The translations under genes were made by a program, and so were the position numbers. DNA of 64,000 nt from Nostoc desertorum CM1-VF14 (lineage in GTDB: Bacteria > Cyanobacteriota > Cyanobacteriia > Cyanobacteriales > Nostocaceae), in assembly GCA_019359245.1 (NCBI GenBank), contig JAHHHR010000004.1, positions 210,708 through 274,707 on the forward strand, in the 5' to 3' direction. Shown here piece by piece: positions 47,220-57,135 of this stretch. Position 1 is the first letter of the stretch; every line of letters starts with the position of its first letter. A model generated the notes under the pieces. It was not told where the DNA came from and did not search any database. It was given only the letters and a program-made list of their open reading frames with translations.

Positions 47220-50200
47220 ATGCAAACAAAAGGTCATTCTCGTAATTTTATCTACACAGACTGGATCTTAATCGAAACCCAGTTTGACCCCGATCAATTA
47301 CACTCTAAAGAAACCGTCTTTACAATCGGCAATGGATACCTGGGAACAAAAGGTAGTTTTGAAGAAGGTTATCCTCATGCATTGCCAGCTACTTTTATCC
47401 ACGGTGTCTACGACGATGTGCCGGTGGTGTACACTGAACTGGCAAATTGCCCTGACTGGCTACCTCTGGTAGTGATTGTAAATGGCGATCGCTTCCGTCT
47501 CGATCAAGGTGAGATATTGCGCTATGATCGGCAGCTTGATTTACGCTACGGACTTCTCAGCCGTTACTTGCGTTGGCGCTCTCCCAGTGGAAACACTATA
47601 GATATTAACTTTGAACGCTTTGCTAGTTTTGCAGATCAGCATGTGTTGGCGCAACGCTGTCATTTAACGCCAGTAGATTTTGATGGGGTAATCGAAGTTC
47701 AGGGAAGTATCAACGGCTATCCAGAAAACCAGGGTTTTAATCACTGGGAAGGGCTAGATCAGGGCAAGACTGACCAAGGAATCTGGTTACAACGCCGCAC
47801 CCGCCACTCCCGGATTGAAATCGGTATGGGCGCAACCATGAAAATATTAGGCACTGAAGCATCTTTGCAAGTCAGTACCGCACCTGGTTATCCAACCTTG
47901 AGCATGAACTACCTGGCTAAATCAAAACAGACCGTAACGGTAGAAAAAATAGTGACAGTTTTTACCTCGCGGGAGACTGAGACACCAGTTTCAGCAGCTA
48001 CAGAAAAACTCGCGCACCTGCCAGACTACGCAACACTACTAAGAGCTAATGAGCAGGCATGGGATGAGGTGTGGCAGCAAAGTGACATCCTCATTGAAGG
48101 GGATAGCACAGCTGCTTTTGCTGTTCGCTACAATTTATTCCAGCTACTGATTGCTGGGTCACGCCATGATGACAAGGTGAGCATTCCTGCTAAAACTCTT
48201 TCTGGGTTTGGCTATCGCGGTCATATCTTTTGGGATACAGAAATTTTTATGCTGCCCTTTTTTCTGTTTACCCAACCAGCGATCGCCCGAAATTTACTCA
48301 GTTACCGTTGGCACACCTTACCAGGAGCTAGACGTAAGGCTTCCCACTACGGATATAAAGGGGCAATGTTTGCCTGGGAAAGTGCTGATACCGGAGATGA
48401 AGTGACACCACGTTGGGCACTGGGAGATGATTTTTATGGTGAAGATGTGCGGATTTGGTGCCGCGATCGCGAAATTCATATTAATGCAGATATCCCCTAC
48501 GCCGCTTGGAACTACTGGCAAACCACTGGTGATGATGAGTGGATGCAACAGCGCGGCGCAGAGATTATTTTGGATGCCGCTATTTTTTGGGGTAGCCGGG
48601 TAGAATTCAATCCTGAGCTACAACGGTATGAAATTCGGGGAGTGATCGGTGTGGATGAATACCATGAATTCGTCCACAATAACGCCTTTACAAATCGCAT
48701 GGCGCAATGGCATCTAGAGAAAGCGATCGCAGTTTATGATTGGTTGGCTCACAACTTCCCCGAACGAGCTAATGAACTAGAACAGAAACTAAAACTCACT
48801 CCACAAGAGCGATCGCACTGGCAAGATATCATCGCCAAAATCTTGTTTCTCCATGACCCATCAACAGAACTAATCGAGCAGTTCGAGGGATTTTTCCAAT
48901 TAGAAGATATCAACTTAGCAGATTACCAAGGGCGCGATCGCTCCATGCAAGTCATCTTGAGTATTGAGAAAACCAATAAATGTCAAGTAATCAAGCAGCC
49001 AGATATCTTGATGCTGCTTTATTTAATGCGGGAATCAGCAGATTTCCCCTACAACGAAAAAGCAGTACAGACCAGCTGGGACTACTATGCACCCCGCACA
49101 GACATTACTTATGGTTCGTCCCTTGGCCCAGCAGTTCACGCCATTTTAGCTTCCGATTTGGGCAAATCAGCAGAAGCTTACGAAGTGTTTATGCAGGCGT
49201 TAATGGTGGATCTTGAAGATAACCGAGGTAACACCAGCGATGGAATTCATGGTGCTACTGCTGGTGGCGTTTGGCAAGCTGTAATTTTTGGATTCGGCGG
49301 CATTCAACTAACCGAAAATGGCCCCGTAGCCAACTTCCATCTGCCTGATGGTTGGACGCGCCTAAAATTTAAACTGCATTGGCGCGGAAAATGGCACGAC
49401 TTCGATCTACGCAAAGAACAAGTCACCCAAGATATAACTCGTCAACTAGAATATCTCCAACTTTCCCTCTCCCCAAATCCCCCAAATTTCCCCTCAAAAG
49501 CTTCTCAACACCAAACTTCTCCCCCTGCCTCCCCTGCTCCCCCATCTCCCCCACTCCCCACTCCCCACTCCCCACTCCCCACTCCCCTAACATCCAACAT
49601 CCAAGGATTCATCTTCGACCTAGATGGTGTGCTAACAGATACAGCAGAACTCCATTATCAGGCTTGGCAAAAGCTAGCAGATGAAGAAGGTATACCCTTT
49701 AATCGGCAAGCTAACGAAGCGCTGCGGGGTGTATCCCGTCGTGCTTCTCTGATGCATATTATTGGAGATAGACCATATTCGGAAGCACAAATAGAGGAGA
49801 TGATGGAGCGTAAAAATAGCTACTATGTGGAATTGATCCAAAACATGACATCCAAGGATTTATTACCAGGTGCGATCGCTCTCTTGGATGACCTGCGACA
49901 AGCTGGGATTAAAATCGGTATTGGTTCAGCTAGCAAAAATGCCCGGACAGTAATCGAGCGATTGGGCATTGCCGATAAAGTAGATGCGATCGCTGACGGT
50001 TATAGTGTACAGCAACCTAAGCCAGCACCCGACCTATTTCTATACGCAGCCAAGCAACTAGGACTCGAACCAGCGCAATCTGTAGTTGTAGAAGATGCCG
50101 CAGCAGGCATTGAGGCGGCTCTAGCCGGTGGTATGTGGGCAATAGGACTCGGCCCCGCCGAACGAGTTGGAGCTGCTCATATTGTTTTACCCAGCTTAGA

Positions 50201-50270
50201 AGGAGTCACATGGGCAGACTTAAAAGCTAAATTAAGCAATATTGCCAGACAAAAAGCTTGCTCTTTCTGA
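47220..50270 (+). CDS. GH65 disaccharide phosphorylase fused to beta-phosphoglucomutase
   Basis: The 1016-aa protein carries a GH65 phosphorylase (about 1-745) and a HAD-type beta-phosphoglucomutase (796-1016). GH65: DTEIFMLPF and the catalytic acid E480 in GVDEYHEFV. PGM: nucleophile D800 and D802 in FDLDGVLTDT, plus KPAPDLFL. The two steps fit: phosphorolysis of an alpha-glucobiose (maltose, trehalose or kojibiose type) gives beta-glucose-1-phosphate, which PGM turns to glucose-6-phosphate. The Pro/Ser linker (about 749-794) is encoded by the same C-rich repeat seen between genes. It lies downstream of susA. The substrate cannot be assigned. Confidence 0.92.
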   Translation: MQTKGHSRNFIYTDWILIETQFDPDQLHSKETVFTIGNGYLGTKGSFEEGYPHALPATFIHGVYDDVPVVYTELANCPDWLPLVVIVNGDRFRLDQGEILRYDRQLDLRYGLLSRYLRWRSPSGNTIDINFERFASFADQHVLAQRCHLTPVDFDGVIEVQGSINGYPENQGFNHWEGLDQGKTDQGIWLQRRTRHSRIEIGMGATMKILGTEASLQVSTAPGYPTLSMNYLAKSKQTVTVEKIVTVFTSRETETPVSAATEKLAHLPDYATLLRANEQAWDEVWQQSDILIEGDSTAAFAVRYNLFQLLIAGSRHDDKVSIPAKTLSGFGYRGHIFWDTEIFMLPFFLFTQPAIARNLLSYRWHTLPGARRKASHYGYKGAMFAWESADTGDEVTPRWALGDDFYGEDVRIWCRDREIHINADIPYAAWNYWQTTGDDEWMQQRGAEIILDAAIFWGSRVEFNPELQRYEIRGVIGVDEYHEFVHNNAFTNRMAQWHLEKAIAVYDWLAHNFPERANELEQKLKLTPQERSHWQDIIAKILFLHDPSTELIEQFEGFFQLEDINLADYQGRDRSMQVILSIEKTNKCQVIKQPDILMLLYLMRESADFPYNEKAVQTSWDYYAPRTDITYGSSLGPAVHAILASDLGKSAEAYEVFMQALMVDLEDNRGNTSDGIHGATAGGVWQAVIFGFGGIQLTENGPVANFHLPDGWTRLKFKLHWRGKWHDFDLRKEQVTQDITRQLEYLQLSLSPNPPNFPSKASQHQTSPPASPAPPSPPLPTPHSPLPTPLTSNIQGFIFDLDGVLTDTAELHYQAWQKLADEEGIPFNRQANEALRGVSRRASLMHIIGDRPYSEAQIEEMMERKNSYYVELIQNMTSKDLLPGAIALLDDLRQAGIKIGIGSASKNARTVIERLGIADKVDAIADGYSVQQPKPAPDLFLYAAKQLGLEPAQSVVVEDAAAGIEAALAGGMWAIGLGPAERVGAAHIVLPSLEGVTWADLKAKLSNIARQKACSF
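49464..49600 (+). repeat. C-rich repeat acting as protein linker
   Basis: CCCCTGCCTCCCCTGCTCC and five 7-nt ACTCCCC units (about 49551-49587) match intergenic C-rich repeats at 30230-30282 and 43545-43580. They are read in frame as Pro/Ser/Thr/His between the two enzyme domains. Confidence 0.8.
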
Positions 50271-50280
50271 ATCTTTACCC

Positions 50281-50330
50281 CTTTTTTAAGGGGGTCGCCG
50301 TAGGCGGGGGGATCTTATCCCAACCTATTG
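50281..50330. repeat. Partial MITE end after the GH65-PGM gene
   Basis: CTTTTTTAAGGGGGTCGCC, GTAGGCGGGGGGATCTTATC and CCAACCTATTG match the right end of the complete MITE at 63476-63608. The left end is not found, so this looks like a truncated copy. Confidence 0.55.
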
Positions 50331-50499
50331 CGTGCTACAATATATGCTTTTTAGGTCAGAATATCCAACAGAATTGTGAGGAATAACACCTTTATTCTGT
50401 TTTAATAACTAATAACTGTTAACTTCAAAAGCTAAGATCGTCTAAGTACGGAATCTAAAACAAAACGCAAGTTTAGATATCCAAATTAGGAGTCAGAGC

Positions 50500-51849
50500 G
50501 TGAATTTGGACGAATTAGCCTTACAGATACAGAATATGCGTAAGCGCGTCGCCCTTTTGCAACGCCAGAGTGAACAGGAAAAAACACAGGAAGATATTGA
50601 AGTTGTCACCGCAGTATTAAAAGAAGTTCACTTAGCTTTGGAAGAACTGCAAAGAGCTAATGAAGACCTACAGCAGCAGAATGAAGAATTATCCAACACT
50701 CAACAATCTTTGGTAGCACAACGTCAACGCTACCAGGAATTATTTGAGGAAGTACCAGACGCTTATTTTGTGACTGATACAAAAGGGTTAATTCAAGAAG
50801 CTAACTCAGCCGCCACAACTCTGCTCAACATTTCTAAAAGTGCTTTGTTGGGTAAACTCCTAGGGATTTATGTGCTTGAGAAAGAAATAATTGCTTTTCA
50901 TCTGAAACTAAATCATCTGCGCGATCATGCCGAAATTCCAGACTGGAAAATGCAAGAGTGGGAAGTAAACCTAAGACCACATAACAGAACGCCAATTATT
51001 GCTGCGGTTAAAGTGGTTGCTATCCGTAATCAACAAGGTAAGTTAGTTGGTTTGCGCTGGATATTACGGGACATTAGCGAAAGCAAGCGAACCCAAGGCA
51101 AGCTGCAATGGGCAGAACAGGCTATGCGACAAGCGCTTGCCAGAGAAAGGGAGTTTAGTGAGCTTAAATCCCGCTTGCTCACCATCACCTCCCATGAGTT
51201 TCGCACCCCTTTGGCTACTATCCACTCTTCTGCGGAATTACTAGAATATTATCGCCATCTATGGAGCGACGAGCGACAAAATACCCACCTGCGTCGCATT
51301 CAAAAATCAGTTATGCACATGACCCAGTTGTTGAATGATGTATTGGTACTGAGTCAGGATGAAACAAGTAAGTTAGAGTTTAATCCAAAACCCCTGAATT
51401 TAGTTGAGTTTTGCCGCGATTTGTTAGAAGAAGTAGAACAGAGCGATCGCTCACAACATGCGATCGCTTTTAGCAGTAAGTGCCAATGTACCCCAGCTAA
51501 CTTAGACGCAAAACTACTGCGGCAAATCTTGAGTAATTTATTCTCGAATTGTCTAAAATACTCTCCCATTGGTAGCACAGTTAAGTTTTCTGTCACCACT
51601 GCCAACGAGCAAGCCATATTCCAGACTCAAGATTCTGGTATTGGCATTCCTCCTTCTGACATTGAACACATCTTTGAACCCTTTCATCGTGCCAGTAATG
51701 CAGTTAATATCCCAGGAATGGGGTTGGGAATGTCCATCGTCAAGCAGGCTGTAGATTTACATGGCGGCGAAATTTTTGTCGAAAGTGCGATCGGTGCAGG
51801 AACTACCTTTACAGTTATTCTGCCATTTTCGACAAATTTACATATATAG
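50500..51849 (+). CDS. PAS histidine kinase
   Basis: The 449-aa protein has an N-terminal coiled coil (about 1-80), one PAS domain (about 85-205; FEEVPDAYFVTDTKGLIQEAN), HisKA with H232 in ITSHEFRTPL, and HATPase (NLFSNCLKYSP, DSGIGIPPS, GMGLGMSI). There is no receiver or membrane segment. GTG start preceded by TAGGAGTCAGA. Confidence 0.92.
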   Translation: MNLDELALQIQNMRKRVALLQRQSEQEKTQEDIEVVTAVLKEVHLALEELQRANEDLQQQNEELSNTQQSLVAQRQRYQELFEEVPDAYFVTDTKGLIQEANSAATTLLNISKSALLGKLLGIYVLEKEIIAFHLKLNHLRDHAEIPDWKMQEWEVNLRPHNRTPIIAAVKVVAIRNQQGKLVGLRWILRDISESKRTQGKLQWAEQAMRQALAREREFSELKSRLLTITSHEFRTPLATIHSSAELLEYYRHLWSDERQNTHLRRIQKSVMHMTQLLNDVLVLSQDETSKLEFNPKPLNLVEFCRDLLEEVEQSDRSQHAIAFSSKCQCTPANLDAKLLRQILSNLFSNCLKYSPIGSTVKFSVTTANEQAIFQTQDSGIGIPPSDIEHIFEPFHRASNAVNIPGMGLGMSIVKQAVDLHGGEIFVESAIGAGTTFTVILPFSTNLHI

Positions 51850-52102
51850 CGGTTTGCAATAATCCTGCTTTTATTTCTCACGGGTTTGCTTTTGAATGAA
51901 TGTTGTTGAAGACTGTACAATAATCAATCACTTTTATTTATTGAATTAAAAATAAAATATAATTGCTTCTATCCTAAAAGATCTTTAAACTGGAGTTAGC
52001 CGGTCGACAATAAGTTGTTTGTAAAGTTTTTCTTAACAGTAGCTTAGAAAAACCAACTCAAATACTTTGTATATTTAAGTGTGAGTTTAAAATATTACAC
52101 CT

Positions 52103-52540
52103 GTGGTAATCTCTAACAAATCAGAATACGCACTTCTAGCCCTGTTAGAGTTAGCAACCTGCTACCCTAACGGTGAAGCCCTGCAAATTCGGGAGATAGC
52201 GGTCTTACAAGACATACCAAACCGCTATTTGGAACAACTTCTGGCCACATTAAGACGTGGAGGTTTAATTAAGAGTATACGCGGAGCCAAAGGTGGCTAT
52301 GTTCTGGCACGAGATCCCGGAAAGATTACAGTGTTAGATGCTTTTAGCTGCATGGAAGGCTCAGATATTGTTGTCTCCAATTGTGAGCCAACTCCCAACA
52401 CGGTGGAAGGTGAGCTAATTCAGGAAGTCTGGCAGGAAGCACGTCAGGCTGCTAACTCAGTTTTAGAAAAATATACACTCCAAGACCTTTGTGAACGAAG
52501 ATCAATGCGAAAGCAGAAGGAACTCATGTATTACATTTAG
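52103..52540 (+). CDS. Rrf2-family transcription regulator
   Basis: The 145-aa protein has the Rrf2 winged helix (SNKSEYALLALLELA, IREIAVLQDIPNRYLEQLLATLRRGGLIKSIRGAKGGYVLAR). Cysteines lie at 20, 83, 94 and 130. The IscR-type three-Cys cluster spacing is not obvious, so Fe-S sensing is uncertain. GTG start. A pentapeptide-repeat gene follows 68 nt downstream. Confidence 0.9.
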   Translation: MVISNKSEYALLALLELATCYPNGEALQIREIAVLQDIPNRYLEQLLATLRRGGLIKSIRGAKGGYVLARDPGKITVLDAFSCMEGSDIVVSNCEPTPNTVEGELIQEVWQEARQAANSVLEKYTLQDLCERRSMRKQKELMYYI

Positions 52541-52608
52541 AAAGCATGAAGTAGGAAAATTTTCATTTTTAATATGAATATGAAAGTAATAACCTGTGAG
52601 GCTGTTAT

Positions 52609-53001
52609 ATGCCTGAAGTCAATTCTCAACAGCCCATAAATAGTGCCGCTACTCTTGTGGAGAGTTATGCAGCAGGAAAACGGGACTTTAGTAAAGCAGA
52701 ACTGAGTAATGCTGATTTGCAAGGGATTAACTTGAAAGGTTCTGACCTCAGTTATGCTGACTTGAGTGAAGCTAACCTGAGTGACGCAAATTTGAGGGGA
52801 ACTGATCTGAGTTTTGCCGATCTTGGTCAAGCTAATCTGAGGGATGCCGATCTTAGGGGAGCATTGTTGATGTCAGCGAATTTCCGCCAAGCCGATCTCA
52901 AAGGAGCGAATCTGGAAAAAGCAGACTACGATCGCAGCACCCATTTTCCCCAAAATTTTGACCCAGTGAAAGCAGGTATGCAGATTAAATCTGAAGATTG
53001 A
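52609..53001 (+). CDS. Pentapeptide-repeat protein
   Basis: The 130-aa protein is a run of A(D/N)LXX repeats from about residue 26 to 108 (FSKAELSNADLQGINLKGSD, then SYADLSEANLSDANLRGTDL and onward). These form a right-handed quadrilateral beta-helix. Cellular role unknown; some members bind gyrase, but that is not shown here. Confidence 0.95.
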   Translation: MPEVNSQQPINSAATLVESYAAGKRDFSKAELSNADLQGINLKGSDLSYADLSEANLSDANLRGTDLSFADLGQANLRDADLRGALLMSANFRQADLKGANLEKADYDRSTHFPQNFDPVKAGMQIKSED

Positions 53002-53122
53002 TGAGAGAGAAATACTACCATCTGCCTCCTGCCTTTTTCACTGCTCGTACTTGCCTCAAGATAGAAGATATTTTTCCTAAAAGAGTTGTATTTTATGGAA
53101 AAGCCTATCTATGAGGTTGACA

Positions 53123-53611
53123 ATGGAGGCGAAAAGTGTAACCCCCAGCCGACGCGCACCGTTAATTACTGCTGGAATTTTTCTTGGTGTAGGTCTTGGA
53201 GGGTTTATTGATGGAATTTTACTGCATCAGCTCCTCCAGTGGCATCATATGCTTAGTAATGTTCGGCCTCTGAACAACACGGCGAATATAGATTTAAACA
53301 TGGTATGGGATGGGTTATTTCATGCCTTGGATTGGGTATTTACCGTGATCGGAGTTGTCTTGCTATGGCGTGCTGGAAGACGTGATGATGTTCTTTGGTC
53401 ATCACAGACCTTTATTGGTTCAATATTGATTGGTACTGGGTTGTTTGACTTCGTTGAAGGTTTAATTGACCACCAAATTCTCGGTATCCATCATGTAAAA
53501 TCAGGCCCAAATGAATTAGCTTGGGATCTAGGATTTCTTGCATTGGGTGCGCTACTTATTGTTATCGGCTGGATGATAATAAAAAAGGAGCCAGTAGTCA
53601 AAAGTCATTAG
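53123..53611 (+). CDS. DUF2243 integral membrane protein
   Basis: The 162-aa protein has four transmembrane helices (about 17-38, 62-83, 90-115, 130-152). Conserved His/Asp motifs suggest metal binding: GGFIDGILLHQLLQWHHML, HALDWVF and VEGLIDHQILGIHHV. These match DUF2243, a family of unknown function. ATG 53123 is chosen over 53111 because GAGG precedes it. Confidence 0.88.
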   Translation: MEAKSVTPSRRAPLITAGIFLGVGLGGFIDGILLHQLLQWHHMLSNVRPLNNTANIDLNMVWDGLFHALDWVFTVIGVVLLWRAGRRDDVLWSSQTFIGSILIGTGLFDFVEGLIDHQILGIHHVKSGPNELAWDLGFLALGALLIVIGWMIIKKEPVVKSH

Positions 53612-53717
53612 TCAAGCGATCGCAATAGTTTTACCGTCAAGTTAACTACCGTGAAACTTCCCATAGTCAGAAAAAGCGAGAGATAGGCACAAAGACTTAT
53701 CCTCGCTTTTTGATTAC

Positions 53718-55001
53718 CTAAGCTGTGAGAGTTGCGATCGCCTTTTCCACAGATTCCAAGGCAGTGTTTACTTCCGCTTCTGTGACAATTAGCGGTGGCA
53801 CAAACCGGACAACTTTTGGCCCGGCGGGTACCAGTAATACGCCCTCCTGAATAGCAGCATTGACAATATCTGCTGCGGTTAGTTGAATATTGGCTCGCAA
53901 CTCCAAACCGTTGATTAAACCCCAACCTCGAACTTCACCAATGTGCTGAGGATATTTAGCTGCGATCGCTTTTAATCCAGTTCGCAACTGTTCACCCCTG
54001 TCTTGCACATTCTGCAAAATATTTTCCCGTTCTAATGTCTGGCAAACACTGAGTGCTACACCACACACAAAAGGATTTCCGCCAAAGGTGCTGGCGTGTT
54101 CCCCTGCTTGAAAAACATCACAGAATTTCTTGCTCATCATTGCACCGATGGGGATACCGCCACCTAAGCCTTTGGCACTAGTGAAAATATCCGGTTCAAC
54201 GCCGAGATGTTCGTAAGCCCATAATTTGCCGCTACGCCCCATGCCAACTTGCACTTCATCGAAAATCAATAAAATGCCAGTTTCATCGCAAATCTGCCGG
54301 AGCTTTTTGAAATACGCAACATCTCCCGGACGCACGCCGCCTTCTCCTTGCAATGGCTCAATTAGAATTGCTGCTACACGGTAATCACCTTCATCCAACT
54401 CGCTAATCGCCACTTCTACAGCGTTAATATCGTTGTAATTTACGTAGTGGAAACCAGGAACCAAGGGATCAAAATACTTTTGATACTTTGGTTGTGCAGT
54501 GGCGGTAATCGTTGCCAAAGTCCGCCCGTGAAAACTGGCATTGGCGGTTAAAATAATTGGTTTTTCAATGTCTAATACTGTGTGAGCATATTTCCGCGCC
54601 AGTTTGATTGCAGCTTCGTTAGCTTCAGCTCCAGAGTTGCAGAAAAATACGCGATCGGCACAAGAATGATCAACAAGCCATTTTGCCAATTCACCTTGTT
54701 CAGGAATGTAGTACAAATTAGAGACATGGTGCAGCTTCTGGATTTGGCGTGTCACCGCTTCTACCATAACTGGGTGGGCGTGTCCCAAAGTACAAGTGGC
54801 AATTCCTGCTACAAAGTCCAGATATTCGCGCCCCTGTGTATCCCAAACCCGGCATCCTGCACCCCGTTCTAGGGCTAAGGGAAACCGACCGTAGGTAGAC
54901 ATGACAGCTTCATTAAAGCTATCTACATCAAAGGGATTAGATGCTACAGACCCTGAATCTGGGGGGATGGGGGCTTGGTCCACGAGAGTTTGTAGGCTCA
55001 C
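53718..55001 (-). CDS. argD: Acetylornithine aminotransferase
   Basis: The 427-aa class III PLP aminotransferase makes N-acetylornithine in arginine synthesis. It has FVAGIATCTLGHAHP, NSGAEANEAAIKLAR, FDEVQVGMGRSG and the PLP Lys in SAKGLGGGIPIGAMM. Length is normal. It is convergent with the DUF2243 gene. Confidence 0.95.
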   Translation of the reverse strand: MSLQTLVDQAPIPPDSGSVASNPFDVDSFNEAVMSTYGRFPLALERGAGCRVWDTQGREYLDFVAGIATCTLGHAHPVMVEAVTRQIQKLHHVSNLYYIPEQGELAKWLVDHSCADRVFFCNSGAEANEAAIKLARKYAHTVLDIEKPIILTANASFHGRTLATITATAQPKYQKYFDPLVPGFHYVNYNDINAVEVAISELDEGDYRVAAILIEPLQGEGGVRPGDVAYFKKLRQICDETGILLIFDEVQVGMGRSGKLWAYEHLGVEPDIFTSAKGLGGGIPIGAMMSKKFCDVFQAGEHASTFGGNPFVCGVALSVCQTLERENILQNVQDRGEQLRTGLKAIAAKYPQHIGEVRGWGLINGLELRANIQLTAADIVNAAIQEGVLLVPAGPKVVRFVPPLIVTEAEVNTALESVEKAIATLTA

Positions 55002-55129
55002 TACCGCTCCTCCTGAAAGTTTTTCATTATATAGTTATTTACTAGTTTCCTAGAAATCCCTAAAAAATACTTTTTATTTAGCACAACTCGTACTTCTTCC
55101 TAAGCTAACGCTTATATCACCTCAAAGAC

Positions 55130-55480
55130 ATGGCAGTTGTGAAAAAAATTTTGTATTCAACGCTTGAGCAAGAGTATGAGCGACAGGCAATTTGCGTAGG
55201 TGCAGCCGACGTTGCAAAACAGTGGGATAAATTAGGGCAAGCAGGCGAGGCTGCACTTCTCTACGAACGCGAACTGCGTGTCGCACGCGTCGCTTGCTTC
55301 CCCAAAGGGATACGACTACGCTCAGTGATCGGGAAGCAGGGAGGAAATTTTGGGAGTGTCAAGAAGCCTGAAATCTCTGCTTGGAATTATTTTTCTGTGA
55401 TTTTCAGCTCATCAATATTCCAAAAAGTTGATCCCAAGGCAGAAAATTTGATGGGATTGACACGTTCACGCACCGCTTGA
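55130..55480 (+). CDS. Chimeric short ORF, probably a gene fragment
   Basis: Residues 1-50 (MAVVKKILYSTLEQEYERQAICV, then QAGEAALLYERELRVA) look protein-like but are unrecognised. Residues about 50-75 are encoded by a short palindromic repeat (55275-55330). The last 35 codons run antisense through the ABC binding-protein remnant. It is most likely a truncated gene completed by chance; a functional product is doubtful. Confidence 0.3.
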   Translation: MAVVKKILYSTLEQEYERQAICVGAADVAKQWDKLGQAGEAALLYERELRVARVACFPKGIRLRSVIGKQGGNFGSVKKPEISAWNYFSVIFSSSIFQKVDPKAENLMGLTRSRTA

Positions 55481-55832
55481 ACGAGATTGGATTTACAAGG
55501 CAGAATATCGGTAACTGTTCAGCAACGATTTGCTGAAATTTGCCATAAATCGCCTTGCGCTTACTCTCATCTAGTTCTTTAAATCCTGCGCCAAAAAGAC
55601 TGTCAATTTCTCTCTCCCATTCAGAAACTACCCATCCTTGAAGTGGGGGTTTTCCTGGCGGAGTACCTTGGTTGAACTGATGAAATGAGCCTTGGCTAGT
55701 CCAAAATAAAGATAGAAGATTAGGTTCAACATCTGCACCGGGAACACCAAATGCACCTACATAACAATCCCAATCTCGACGAGAGAGTAGCTTTTGCAAT
55801 ACTACGTTAAATTTTAGGAGTATAGAGTTCAT
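55387..55832 (-). pseudogene. Remnant of a family 5 ABC-transporter substrate-binding protein
   Basis: The minus frame reads FNVVLQKLLSRRDWDCYVGAF, TSQGSFHQFNQGTPPGK and REIDSLFGAGFKELDESKRKAIYGKFQQIVAEQLPIF, which is typical of the C-terminal part of oligopeptide-binding proteins. After NPISF a 1-nt deletion shifts the frame. Corrected, it reads AVRERVNPIKFSALG and FWNIDELKI, the normal family end, stopping at 55387-55389. The N-terminal two thirds of the gene are missing. Confidence 0.8.
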
Positions 55833-55983
55833 ATTATTAGTTTGGATAACTTGTAGTTTGAATGTACTAAAAAACACAAATGCGATAAAGTTAGTACAAA
55901 ACTAAAAAAAGTAGGCTAAAAGTACTATTTTTACGTCATTCTCAACACTTGAGCAAAAATATCAACGTATCCAAAAGGAGTTA

Positions 55984-57003
55984 ATGGTTGGGGCGATCGC
56001 TCTTGGCGGTGTTTTCTTCATTGGCACTTTGTGGTACTCGTTAGTGGAGGGCTGGTCATGGGAAGATGCAGCTTACATGACAGTGATCACTTTAGCGACT
56101 GTGGGATATGGAGAGACACACCCACTAAATAGCCGAGGACGACTGTTTACCATTGCCCTGATTTTGTTAGGTGTAGTCAATATCGGTTACATTGTCAACA
56201 GATTTACAGAAGCGATCATTCAAGGCTACTTTCAAGAAGGAATTCGGCTACAGCAACAGAGGCGGTTAATGGAATCCCTAACGGAACACTATATCATTTG
56301 TGGATTTAGCCGGACTGGTCGTCAAATTGCCAAAGAATTTCGGGCAGAAGCCGTACCTTTTGTAGTGATTGATTCGGAGATAGAATCTGTACAAAGGGCA
56401 CAAACAGAAGGTTACACAGCATTCCAAGGTGACGCTACCCTAGATGACACACTTTTGAAAGTTGGTATTGAACGGGCGATGTGTATCGTTGCAGCACTCC
56501 CTTCTGATGCCGAAAATTTATACATTGTTTTATCAGCTAAAACACTGAATTCGGGAATTAGGGTGATTGCACGCGCAAGTACAGAAGAGGCTTTGCAGAA
56601 GTTACGACGCGGTGGTGCAGATGAAGTCATATCCCCCTATATTACTGGTGGGAAGCGCATGGCTGCTGCGGCGCTCAGACCCCAAGTATTGGACTTTGTA
56701 GACGGGATTTTGACAGGTGCAGACCGCCAATTGTATATGGAAGAATTTTTACTCGACCCGGCTTTTTGTCCCTTTGTGGGTCAAAGTTTGCAAAAAGCGA
56801 GATTGCGATCGCAATCTGGGGCATTAGTTTTGGCAATTCGCCGCCTTGATGGAACTTTAATCGGTGGTCCCACTGGTGATACAGTCTTAATGCCGGGCGA
56901 TCGGCTAATTGGTATGGGTACAGCAGAGCAATTACGTAGCCTTAACCAAATTCTCGGCCCAATTGGTTCTCAGCAATTGCGTAAACCTAAGAATAATAGC
57001 TGA
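55984..57003 (+). CDS. Potassium channel with RCK (TrkA-N) domain
   Basis: The 339-aa protein has a two-helix pore with selectivity filter TLATVGYGE. An RCK nucleotide-binding domain follows (HYIICGFSRTGRQIAKEF), then a C-terminal TrkA-C-like domain (about 235-325). The frame stays open upstream of the ATG for about 23 codons and encodes a plausible cytoplasmic helix (STLEQKYQRIQKEL). This suggests the true start may be a non-ATG codon such as ATT 55927. AAGGAG lies only 3 nt before ATG 55984. Confidence 0.9.
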   Translation: MVGAIALGGVFFIGTLWYSLVEGWSWEDAAYMTVITLATVGYGETHPLNSRGRLFTIALILLGVVNIGYIVNRFTEAIIQGYFQEGIRLQQQRRLMESLTEHYIICGFSRTGRQIAKEFRAEAVPFVVIDSEIESVQRAQTEGYTAFQGDATLDDTLLKVGIERAMCIVAALPSDAENLYIVLSAKTLNSGIRVIARASTEEALQKLRRGGADEVISPYITGGKRMAAAALRPQVLDFVDGILTGADRQLYMEEFLLDPAFCPFVGQSLQKARLRSQSGALVLAIRRLDGTLIGGPTGDTVLMPGDRLIGMGTAEQLRSLNQILGPIGSQQLRKPKNNS

Positions 57004-57135
57004 TACCATAAGGGGAGATTAGGGGTTCTCGTTCGGATGTGGCTGCACAGCTAGCTATACCCCCTAAGCATAACTCGTATTTTGTTCAATAACTGTCCAT
57101 CAATATCAGTGATTGCGGCTTATAGTCTATTGAAC

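Noticed and set aside
46892..47271. Three overlapping ORFs on both strands
   Set aside because: They arise because the 21-nt repeat period keeps frames open; no ribosome binding site or conserved start.
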